Of a stretch of DNA of 64,000 nt, positions 50,544 through 57,949 are shown piece after piece. The stretch is from the NCBI GenBank assembly GCA_963666895.2, contig CAXXNS010000009.1, positions 62,001-126,000 of the forward strand, in the 5' to 3' direction. The position numbers and the translations under genes are program-made. Each line of letters begins with the position of its first letter. The first letter of the stretch is position 1. The notes beneath the pieces are model-generated. The model did no database searches, had not been told where the DNA came from, and saw nothing but the letters and a program-made list of their open reading frames with translations. Origin of the DNA: G963666895 sp963666895. Lineage in GTDB: Bacteria; Desulfobacterota; Desulfovibrionia; Desulfovibrionales; Desulfovibrionaceae.

Positions 50544-51398
50544 ATGTCATCCATTGAAGAGTACGGACAGTTCGAGACCGCCTGGTGCCCGGGTTGCGGC
50601 AACTTCTCCATCCTCAAGTCCCTGAAGCAGGCCCTGGTCGACCTGGACCTGGCCCCACACCAGGTGTGCATCGTCTCGGGCATCGGCCAGGCGGCCAAGA
50701 CCCCGCAATACCTGAACTGCAACATGTTCAACGGGCTGCACGGCCGCAGCCTGCCCCCGGCCACGGGCGTGAAGATGGCCAACCCGGACCTGACGGTCAT
50801 CGCCGAGTCGGGCGACGGGTGCAACTACGGCGAGGGCGGCAACCACTTCCTGGCCGCTCTGAGGCGCAACCCGGACATCACCCTGCTGGTCCACGACAAC
50901 CAGATCTACGGCCTGACCAAGGGCCAGGCCTCGCCCACCACCATGCAGGGGGCCAAGACCAAGGCCCAGCCCACGGGCCAGCCGTCCATGCCCTTCAACC
51001 CGGTGGGCACGGCCGTGGTCATGCGGGCCGGGTTCGTGGCCCGGGGCTTCTCGGGCGAGACCGACCACCTGGCCGACCTTATCGCCCAGGCCGTGCGGCA
51101 TCCGGGCTTCTCCCTGGTGGACATCCTCCAGCCCTGCGTGTCCTTCAACAAGACCAATACGTTCCAGTGGTACAAGGAACGCTGCTACAAGATCGGGCAG
51201 GACCACGACCCCACGGACTGGGATAAGGCCATGGCTCTGGGCATGGAGTTTGGGGACCGCATCCCCATCGGCGTGATCTGGAAGAATACGGAACGGCCGC
51301 CGTTCGAGATTCTTGCCCCGGGATTGGGCAAGGGGCCGCTGGCCACACGGACCGTGAACCGGGAGGCCCTGGCGAACATCATCCAGAGCTTCGCCTGA
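50544..51398 (+). CDS. korB: 2-oxoglutarate:ferredoxin oxidoreductase, beta subunit
   Basis: A 284-residue ThDP-binding subunit: AWCPGCGNFSILKSL (cluster Cys pair), VSGIGQAAKTPQYL, LHGRSLPPATGVKMANP, ESGDGCNYGEGGNHFL (ThDP/Mg site), HDNQIYGLTKGQASPTT, and QPCVSFNK with a further Cys. Typical KorB. ATG 50544 has AAAGGAGG. The subunit ends 38 bases before the DsrE-like gene. No separate ferredoxin subunit is present in this unit. Confidence 0.93.
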   Translation: MSSIEEYGQFETAWCPGCGNFSILKSLKQALVDLDLAPHQVCIVSGIGQAAKTPQYLNCNMFNGLHGRSLPPATGVKMANPDLTVIAESGDGCNYGEGGNHFLAALRRNPDITLLVHDNQIYGLTKGQASPTTMQGAKTKAQPTGQPSMPFNPVGTAVVMRAGFVARGFSGETDHLADLIAQAVRHPGFSLVDILQPCVSFNKTNTFQWYKERCYKIGQDHDPTDWDKAMALGMEFGDRIPIGVIWKNTERPPFEILAPGLGKGPLATRTVNREALANIIQSFA

Positions 51399-51436
51399 AC
51401 CGCCCCTCACCCCTGTACGAGCAATGGAGAACGGTC

Positions 51437-51784
51437 ATGAATAAGGTCGCGCTGTTCGCCTTTCGCGGCGATCTGCTCTGTTTTGTGCACGTGCTGCTCA
51501 ACGCACTGGACATGAAGGAGCGGGGCATGGAGGCTCGCATCGTGTTCGAGGGCGAGTCCGTCACGCTCATTGGTCAACTGGAGCAGGAGGGGACCATGTT
51601 CAGGCCTCTGTATCTGAAGGCCAAGGAGGCCGGGCTTATTGACGGCGCGTGCAAGGCCTGCTCGGCCAAGCTCAAGGCCACCGAGGCGGTTCAGGCGGCG
51701 GGCCTGCCCCTGCTGGAGGGCGTACAGGGCCACCCGGCCATGGGCGACTACATGGAGAAGGGATATACGGTGATCACGTTTTAG
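51437..51784 (+). CDS. DsrE-like small cytoplasmic protein
   Basis: A 115-residue protein: VALFAFRGDLLCFVHVLLNALDM at the start, ARIVFEGESVTLI, then C-K-A-C-S-A-K-L and a final YMEKGYTVITF. The alpha/beta pattern and size resemble DsrE/YchN-type proteins that bind or relay sulfur; the Cys pair would be the reactive site. The assignment is by general pattern. Its stop overlaps that of the convergent carboxylase (TTAG carries both stops), leaving no room for a terminator. Confidence 0.65.
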   Translation: MNKVALFAFRGDLLCFVHVLLNALDMKERGMEARIVFEGESVTLIGQLEQEGTMFRPLYLKAKEAGLIDGACKACSAKLKATEAVQAAGLPLLEGVQGHPAMGDYMEKGYTVITF

Positions 51785-54036
51785 CGATAGTACAGGTTGC
51801 GGCCACCTATCGTTAAAAACACGTGGTGCAGGTTGCGCCGAATTTCGCGGCGGTCCCACACGTCCTGGATGTGCCCGCGCTTCAGGGCCTTGAAGCAGTT
51901 GTGATAGTCCGGGGCGATGTCCATTCCAGTGGTTTCCTTGATCACACCCGGCCCGGCGAAGCCCAGGCGGGATGAGCGCACCGCGTACTGGTAGGGCGAG
52001 CAGCCCAGGAAGCTGGCCACGGGCCCGGCGTAGGAATTGGTGTCGTAGAGCACGATGTACAGCCCGCCCGCCTCGATGTAGCGCCGCACGGCCACGGTCA
52101 CCCTGGGCATCTGGATGAGCCCGTTGACCCCCTCCTGGATGCGGATGCCCGCGGTGCCATGCACGTAGGCCAGGAACGGCTGGTGCCGCCGCTCAGCCAT
52201 CTCCAGGGCGCGGATGAACTTTTCGCCCTCGGCCGCGCCCACCGAGCCGCCCCTGAACGGAGCCGTGAGCATGGCGCAGGTCAGCCGGATGGAACCCAAC
52301 TCGGCGTTGAAGGTCACGCAGGCCGACTTGAGCCCGGTCTTGTCCTTTGCCGCCTGGAGCCGCTGGTCGAAGTCCGGGAACCGGGTGGGGTTGCCGGCCT
52401 CGATGTTCTTGTTGAACTCCCGCACCGTGCCCTGATCGAACACGTTGGCCAGGTACCAGTGGTATTCCATGGGGAAGTGGTGCCCGCAGTTGGGGCAGAC
52501 CCCGGCGAAGTCGGTGAACAGATCCCGTGCCCAGACGTCCAGGCAGCCGTGGCTCTTGGCGTTGGGGCAGGAGTACTCCCGATCCTCCAGGGCCCGCTGG
52601 CTGACGAAAGGCGCGCCGTTGTCCTCGGCGGCCTGGCAGGCGGCCTCGTCGGACAGGCAGGTCAGGGCCATCTGGGCGTTCTGGTCCATGGTCTTGGACA
52701 CGCCCAAGCGACGCATGGCGCTTTTGGAAATCTTGCCGATCTTGCCCGTGAACACGGACAACTCCTCGCCCACCTCCTCGGTGAACCGGCCGATGCCCTG
52801 TTGGAACTTCTTGAGAAGCCGGTAACGGATCAGGGAGTTGGTGGCGTCCACCACGTGGGTCTTGGCCGCGCCCACCTTGTCGAAGATGGTCCGGCTGTCC
52901 ACCCAGGCGTGTCCGGACAGGCCGCGGAACTTGCGTTGCCGCCGCTCCACCAGCCGCTCCCTGGCCGAGGAGCCCAGGCTCCAGCGCACGAACACGTCCT
53001 CGGCGTCCGGCTTTTCCTTTTTCTTGGTGCGCAGGGCCAGGCGGCTCAGCACGCGCAGGGGCCGCACGGACAGGCATATCTCGTCCGTGGCCTGGATGAC
53101 CTCGGAGCGCAGCTTGCGAAAGAAATCGAAATGGTCGGGCCGGGCGCCCAGGGCCGGTTCCGTGATCACCCGATCGATGTAGCCGTTCTGCAGGTTGTCG
53201 TCGGCCGTGATGCGCTGGTGCAGGGCGCACTTTTCGATGAGCTCGACCGGGGCCCGCTGGCCCTGGCGGATGCGGCCTTCGATGGCGGCCGCGCCCTCGG
53301 GCGAGATGACCGAGTAGTAGCCGTGGGAAAGCATGAGGCGGCGGTCGGCCAGGCCGATGGCCTCGGCCCCGCCCGAGCCGCCCTCGGAGAACACGGCCAC
53401 GATGGGCACGGACAGCCCGGACATCTCGTAGATGTTCTCGGCGATCTGCTGGGCCGCGCCAGGAAAGTCCTCGACGGGGTAGGAGCCCGGGGTGAATACG
53501 AAGGTGTGGATGGGGATGCCCTCGCGGGCGGCCACCTTCATGTACTTGAGGGCGTTGGCGTTGCCCCAGGGCTTGATGGAGCCCCCGTTGCGGTACTCCT
53601 CGCCGTGGCCCTTTTCCTGGCCCACCACCATGACCGGCTGGTGGTGGACCTTGGAGCCCACCCGGCGGGTGATGTAGGCCCGGGCGATGAGCATGCCGGG
53701 GTCGATGGAGTGCTCGTCGCGGCCGCCGATCTCGGTGTAGTTGTCGTAGACGTTTTCCAGGATGTCCTTGAGGCAGATGCGCTGCGGGTGGCGGACAACC
53801 CGGACCTTGTCCATGGCCGTCAGTTCGTCGTCGATCTGGGATTCCAGGGCGGCCAGGCGCTGCTCCTGGGCGCTCAGGGCGTCGCGGGCGCGGTCGGGCG
53901 AGGCGAAGGCCTCGGAGTCGAACTCGGCCAGCTGTTGGCCGAAGGCCTCCAGCCGGGCGTTCTCCTTGTTGCCCAGGATGTCCTTGGCGTACTGGACGCG
54001 CTGGGACAACTCTTCGATTTTCTTGTAGATGTCCAT
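51781..54036 (-). CDS. Acetyl-CoA carboxylase carboxyltransferase, AccA-AccD fused in one chain
   Basis: A 751-residue fusion. Residues 1-~330 are AccA-like: M-D-I-Y-K-K-I-E-E-L and the YSVISPEGAAAI type segment with FSEGGSGGAEAIGLADRRL. A basic middle region (about 330-470) leads to an AccD-like half with a zinc site (C-P-N-A-K-S-H-G-C ... C-P-N-C), APFRGGSVGAAEGEKFIRA and AGIRIQEGVNGLIQMPR. It transfers CO2 from carboxybiotin to acetyl-CoA to make malonyl-CoA. In E. coli the two halves are separate and usually far apart, and fused forms tend to be D-then-A; here it is A-then-D. ATG 54036. accC is just upstream. Confidence 0.9.
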   Translation of the reverse strand: MDIYKKIEELSQRVQYAKDILGNKENARLEAFGQQLAEFDSEAFASPDRARDALSAQEQRLAALESQIDDELTAMDKVRVVRHPQRICLKDILENVYDNYTEIGGRDEHSIDPGMLIARAYITRRVGSKVHHQPVMVVGQEKGHGEEYRNGGSIKPWGNANALKYMKVAAREGIPIHTFVFTPGSYPVEDFPGAAQQIAENIYEMSGLSVPIVAVFSEGGSGGAEAIGLADRRLMLSHGYYSVISPEGAAAIEGRIRQGQRAPVELIEKCALHQRITADDNLQNGYIDRVITEPALGARPDHFDFFRKLRSEVIQATDEICLSVRPLRVLSRLALRTKKKEKPDAEDVFVRWSLGSSARERLVERRQRKFRGLSGHAWVDSRTIFDKVGAAKTHVVDATNSLIRYRLLKKFQQGIGRFTEEVGEELSVFTGKIGKISKSAMRRLGVSKTMDQNAQMALTCLSDEAACQAAEDNGAPFVSQRALEDREYSCPNAKSHGCLDVWARDLFTDFAGVCPNCGHHFPMEYHWYLANVFDQGTVREFNKNIEAGNPTRFPDFDQRLQAAKDKTGLKSACVTFNAELGSIRLTCAMLTAPFRGGSVGAAEGEKFIRALEMAERRHQPFLAYVHGTAGIRIQEGVNGLIQMPRVTVAVRRYIEAGGLYIVLYDTNSYAGPVASFLGCSPYQYAVRSSRLGFAGPGVIKETTGMDIAPDYHNCFKALKRGHIQDVWDRREIRRNLHHVFLTIGGRNLYYR

Positions 54037-54051
54037 GCCTGTAAACTCCGG

Positions 54052-55464
54052 CTAGAACGCCAGCAGGGCGGGCGTCCTGTCCTTGAGAAAGGCGATGTTG
54101 GATTTCATGTCCCCGCCGCCCGAATCCTTGCCTGTCAGGGTCAGGCCGTCCAGATACTTCAGCCCGCGCGCCTTGGCCTCCTCCAGGTCCTTGCCCCAGA
54201 TGATGGCCAGGGCCAGGTTGGGGTCGTAGTCCGTGGGAATCTGGTAGGCCCGGTCCTGGGGCACGTGGGTGTGCAGCGTGGCCCAGTCGTTCTTGGCGGT
54301 CTTGAACTCCTCGATGCGCCCGGTCCAGGGGGTGAAGCGGTTGGCCGTGTCCTCGGCGATGATGCGGTATTCGATGGACACGCCCTCGAAGGTCACGTCC
54401 GCCTGGGTGTAGCCCAGGGGCTCGCCCAGTCCGGTGCGGATCTGCTCCCGGATGAGATTGACTCCGTTCTCGCCCCGGATGCGGGCGATGGCCGCGCTGA
54501 CGCCGTTCTCCACCTGGATGCGGGTGTTGACCTCCATGAGAAAGGGGTCGCCCTTGGGGGTGACGATCCACTCCCAGGTGCCCACGTTGTCGTAGCCGAT
54601 CTCCCGGGCCAGGGCCAGGGAGTAGGCGGTGACGTCGTCCAGCACCTTCTGGGCGTCAAAGGAGTATTGGATGCCCTCGGGGTAGAAGCCCGGGGCCACC
54701 TCGATGCGCTTCTGGAGGCCGGGGCTCTGCACCGAGCAGTTGCGGGTGCCGAAGTGCACGTGGTTGCGGCCCGAACGCTCGCCCACGATCTGGACTTCCA
54801 GGTGGTTGAAATTGAAGATGCGCTGCTCGATGAGCACGCCCTCGTCGTTGAACTGGCGCATGGAGTAGTTGCGGATGCGCCGGTAGACTTGGCGGAAGCG
54901 GTCGAAGTCGTGGACCTCGTCGATGCCCATGCCGCCGCCGCCCGCCGAGGCCTTGACCAGGACCACGGGCCGCCGGATGCCCTGGGACTCCTGGAACTCG
55001 AACAGCTTGGCGGCCAGTTCCTCGGCCTCCATCTCGTCGTAGATGGCCTTGTCAGAGCCGGGCACCGTGGGCACGCCGATGGTCCGGGCCAGCCGCTTGG
55101 TGTTGATCTTGTCGCCCAGGTCGCGGATGACCCACCAGGACGGCCCGATGAAGGCCATGGGCCGTTCCCGCTTGGTCACCCTGCGGGCGAAGCGGTAGTT
55201 CTCGGAGAAGAAGCCGTAGCCCGGATGCACGGCCGTGGCCTGGGTTTCGTCGGCCACGGCCAGGAGGTCCCCGGCGTCCACGTAGGTCCGGATGCGGTAC
55301 AGGGAGCCTTCTCCGCCCAACTCGCGGGCCCGGTCCACGTGGCCGGAATCGGCGTCTTCGGGAGTGTACAGGGCCACGAAATCGTGCCCCAGCTCCTTGC
55401 AGGCTTCCATTATCCGGATGGCGATCTCGCCCCGGTTGGCGATGAGTATCTTTTGTTTGCTCAC
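54052..55464 (-). CDS. accC: Biotin carboxylase subunit of acetyl-CoA carboxylase
   Basis: A 470-residue ATP-grasp enzyme: KILIANRGEIAIRIMEA, VHPGYGFFSEN, the ATP-lid VLVKASAGGGGMGIDEV, EQRIFNFNHLEVQIVGE, FLMEVNTRIQVEN and the late EYRIIAEDTANRFTP. It carboxylates biotin on a carrier protein using bicarbonate and ATP. No biotin carrier (AccB) is next to it, unlike many bacteria where accB-accC are adjacent. GTG 55464, with two possible promoters upstream; the carboxyltransferase follows after 15 bases. Confidence 0.93.
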   Translation of the reverse strand: MSKQKILIANRGEIAIRIMEACKELGHDFVALYTPEDADSGHVDRARELGGEGSLYRIRTYVDAGDLLAVADETQATAVHPGYGFFSENYRFARRVTKRERPMAFIGPSWWVIRDLGDKINTKRLARTIGVPTVPGSDKAIYDEMEAEELAAKLFEFQESQGIRRPVVLVKASAGGGGMGIDEVHDFDRFRQVYRRIRNYSMRQFNDEGVLIEQRIFNFNHLEVQIVGERSGRNHVHFGTRNCSVQSPGLQKRIEVAPGFYPEGIQYSFDAQKVLDDVTAYSLALAREIGYDNVGTWEWIVTPKGDPFLMEVNTRIQVENGVSAAIARIRGENGVNLIREQIRTGLGEPLGYTQADVTFEGVSIEYRIIAEDTANRFTPWTGRIEEFKTAKNDWATLHTHVPQDRAYQIPTDYDPNLALAIIWGKDLEEAKARGLKYLDGLTLTGKDSGGGDMKSNIAFLKDRTPALLAF

Positions 55465-55502
55465 GGTAGGGTCCGTATACGGCCGCAGGCCAGGAAGTGA
55501 GG

Positions 55503-55531
55503 CATATAGCTGGTTCGACCGCTCCTGGCAA
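55503..55531 (-). promoter_or_regulatory. Probable sigma-70 promoter for accC (proximal)
   Basis: On the minus strand TTGCCA (55526-55531) and TATATG (55503-55508) are 17 bases apart, 39 bases before the accC GTG. Confidence 0.5.
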
Positions 55532-55560
55532 GGCCGGATGCAACTAATCGAATGTATGGG

Positions 55561-55589
55561 ATTTTAACCCCTTCCGAATCGGCTGGCAA
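55561..55589 (-). promoter_or_regulatory. Probable sigma-70 promoter for accC (distal)
   Basis: On the minus strand TTGCCA (55584-55589) and TAAAAT (55561-55566) are 17 bases apart. It repeats the same -35 as the proximal promoter 58 bases away, so the two may be tandem starts. Confidence 0.52.
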
Positions 55590-55612
55590 GATCAAGGCTT
55601 TTTTCAGTCCGT

Positions 55613-57940
55613 TCAGCGGACTTGGATGGTCACGGCGTCCATTCTCCCCTGGTCGTCCACCACCACCAGGCGGTGTTCGCCCGGTTCGGCGTCCAGGAAC
55701 AGGGGCTCGCCCGGACCTCCCTGGGCGGCCACCAGCCCGTCCGCGTACCAGGTCAGCCGGCCCACTCCGGGCGCGCTGGCCGCCTTGAGCGGGATGCGCT
55801 GGAATTCGGCCGGAGCCCCGGGCCGCAGCAGGTAGGGGGTCTCGGCCAGGGGCGAGAGGATGCGCGGCGCGCCCTCGGGCACTCCGGCGCAGTCCGGGTG
55901 CAGGGGGGGCGGCCCCGGGGTCTCCGCGCCCATGGAGGCCAGCCAGGCAGTCAGCTCCACCGGGTACTCCACCAGCACCCGGGCCTGGTGCGGGTGGCGG
56001 GCCAGGCATTCCCCGGACAGCCTGAGCCCGGTGTCCTGGTCCACGAAAAGCCGCTTGGTCCAGTGGTCCGGCTCCAGCCGGGTGACGCCCGGGATCACGG
56101 TCATGGACATGGTCTCCGGGCAGAAGGGGCTGGGCAGCATACGTGTGGGCGCGCAGACCGTGACCTCTGCCAGGTCCAATTGCCTCGGGGGCTCGGGCAG
56201 TTGGGCCGCGTTTCCTTCCAGGGCGCGGAACAGCTCGAAGAGCAGGGGCCCGGCGTGGCTCGCGCCCGAGATGCCCTTGCGCGGCGTGCCGTCCAGGTTG
56301 CCCACCCAGACGCCGATGGTCAGCCGGTTGGAAAAGCCCACGGCCCAGGCGTCCCGATGGCCGAAGCTGGTGCCGGTCTTCCAGGCCACGGTCGGGGCGT
56401 CGCTGGTCAGCTGCCAGGTCTGGGGCATGTCCGGCCGGGTGACCTGGGCCAGGATGTTGGTCACCAGCCAGGCGGCCTCGGGGGACAGGAGCCGGAACCC
56501 GGGCATGGCCGGTCCGGCCGTGACGCGCCAGGCACGGTGCGTGCCGCCCGAGGCCAGGTCGGCGTAAAGGTTGGCCAGGTCCAGGAGCCGCACCTCGCAG
56601 GCCCCCAGGGCCAGGGGCAGGCCGTAGTGGCTCGCGGGCCGGTCCACCGTGGCCAGGCCGCCCTGGCGCAGCAGGGTGTGGAATTTGTCCAGGCCCACCG
56701 AGGCCAGGGTGCGCACGGCCGGGACGTTGAGGGATCGGGACAGGGCGTGCTCCACCGTGACCAGGCCGGAGAAGGAGCCGTCGTAGTTCTTTGGGGCGTA
56801 GCCCGCGTAGTCCGTGGGCACGTCCAGGACCAGGCTCTGGGGCATCAGCAGCCCCTGGTCCATGGCCAGGGCGTACAAAAAAGGCTTGAGCGTGGACCCG
56901 GGCGACCGGGCAATGAGCGCGCCGTTGATCTGGCCGTGGTGCGCGTCGTCCAGGAAGTCCGTGGATCCGGCCATGGCCAGGACGTGGCGCGTCTGGCTGT
57001 CCAGGACCACCACGGCCCCGTTCTCGATGCCCTGGTCGTGGAGCCATTTGGCCCGACCGGCCAGGATGCGTTCGGCCAGCCGTTGCAACCGGGCGTCCAG
57101 GCTGGTGCGGATTACGGGCTGGCGGCCCTGGCGCTCCAGCACGTAGCGGCACAGGTGGGGCGCGGTCAGGGGCGGCCGGGCCAGGGCCGTGGGCAGGGGC
57201 CGGGCCAGGGCCTGGTCCACCTCCGACTGCTCGAACACCCCGCGTTCGGCCAACTGGGTCAGGACCAGGTTGCGGGCCTGGAGCGCGGCCTGGGGATGGA
57301 GCACCGGGTGCCAGGCCCCGGGCGCCCTGGGCAGGGCCGTGAGCAGGGCGGCCTCAGCCAGGGAGAGCTTGGCCGGGGGCTTGCCGAAGTAGAACCGGGC
57401 GGCCGCGCCCACGCCCACGATGTTGCCCCCGTAGGGCGTCAGGTTGACGTAGTACTCCAGGAGTTCGTCGCGGCTGTGGTGGGTGCATAGCTGCAACGCC
57501 CTGAAGGCTTCGATGACCTTTGTTTTCAGGGTGCGCGGCCGGGGCTCGGCCAGCCGGGCGATCTGCATGGGAATGGTGGACGCGCCGCTGACCACGTGTC
57601 CGGCCCGGAGGTTGTCCATCAGGGCCCGGACCACGGCCACCGGGTCCACGCCGGGGTGGATGCCGAACCATGCGTCCTCCGAGGCCACCAGGGCCTTGAG
57701 GAAGACCGGCGAGACCTGGTCCAATTCCACGGGGAACCGCCAGTGGTCGTCCGTGGCCAGGAACCAGCGAAGCTCCTCACCGGATGCGTCCGTGACCAGG
57801 GTGGCCCCGGGCGGGTGCAGGGCCGCCTCGGGAAAGGGGTAGCGGGCGTCCAGTACCTGAAAGGCGGCCGTGCCCAGGGAATATCCCAGCACGCACGCCC
57901 ACATCAGGGCCAGACCAGCGCGCAACGCCAGTCGTCGCAA
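55613..57940 (-). CDS. pbpC: Penicillin-binding protein 1C (glycosyltransferase/transpeptidase)
   Basis: A 775-residue PBP1C. A single N-terminal membrane segment (about residues 8-28) precedes the glycosyltransferase domain (VASEDAWFGIHPGVDPVAV, GASTIPMQIARL, VNLTPYGGNIVGVGAA), then the transpeptidase with the active-site S-T-L-K (ARSPGSTLKPF), SRSLN and WKTGTSFG, and the PBP1C-specific C-terminal BiPBP domain. TTG at 57940 is chosen for GGAGG 5 bases upstream and the family N-terminus. It overlaps no gene but lies 9 bases after the A2M stop; the pbpC-A2M pair is a known partnership. Confidence 0.93.
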   Translation of the reverse strand: MRRLALRAGLALMWACVLGYSLGTAAFQVLDARYPFPEAALHPPGATLVTDASGEELRWFLATDDHWRFPVELDQVSPVFLKALVASEDAWFGIHPGVDPVAVVRALMDNLRAGHVVSGASTIPMQIARLAEPRPRTLKTKVIEAFRALQLCTHHSRDELLEYYVNLTPYGGNIVGVGAAARFYFGKPPAKLSLAEAALLTALPRAPGAWHPVLHPQAALQARNLVLTQLAERGVFEQSEVDQALARPLPTALARPPLTAPHLCRYVLERQGRQPVIRTSLDARLQRLAERILAGRAKWLHDQGIENGAVVVLDSQTRHVLAMAGSTDFLDDAHHGQINGALIARSPGSTLKPFLYALAMDQGLLMPQSLVLDVPTDYAGYAPKNYDGSFSGLVTVEHALSRSLNVPAVRTLASVGLDKFHTLLRQGGLATVDRPASHYGLPLALGACEVRLLDLANLYADLASGGTHRAWRVTAGPAMPGFRLLSPEAAWLVTNILAQVTRPDMPQTWQLTSDAPTVAWKTGTSFGHRDAWAVGFSNRLTIGVWVGNLDGTPRKGISGASHAGPLLFELFRALEGNAAQLPEPPRQLDLAEVTVCAPTRMLPSPFCPETMSMTVIPGVTRLEPDHWTKRLFVDQDTGLRLSGECLARHPHQARVLVEYPVELTAWLASMGAETPGPPPLHPDCAGVPEGAPRILSPLAETPYLLRPGAPAEFQRIPLKAASAPGVGRLTWYADGLVAAQGGPGEPLFLDAEPGEHRLVVVDDQGRMDAVTIQVR

Positions 57941-57949
57941 ATCAGCCTC

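Noticed and set aside
52159..55500. A very long open frame (over 1,100 codons) antisense to the carboxylase genes, and a similar 625-codon frame at 36229-38106
   Set aside because: They lie opposite well-recognised genes and have Val/Gly/His-rich composition expected from the complement of GC-rich codons; no motif or ribosome site supports them.
55585..55615. Hairpin GTCCG/CGGAC at the end of pbpC as a terminator
   Set aside because: The stem is 5 bases and on the pbpC strand it is followed by A rather than T, so it does not fit an intrinsic terminator.
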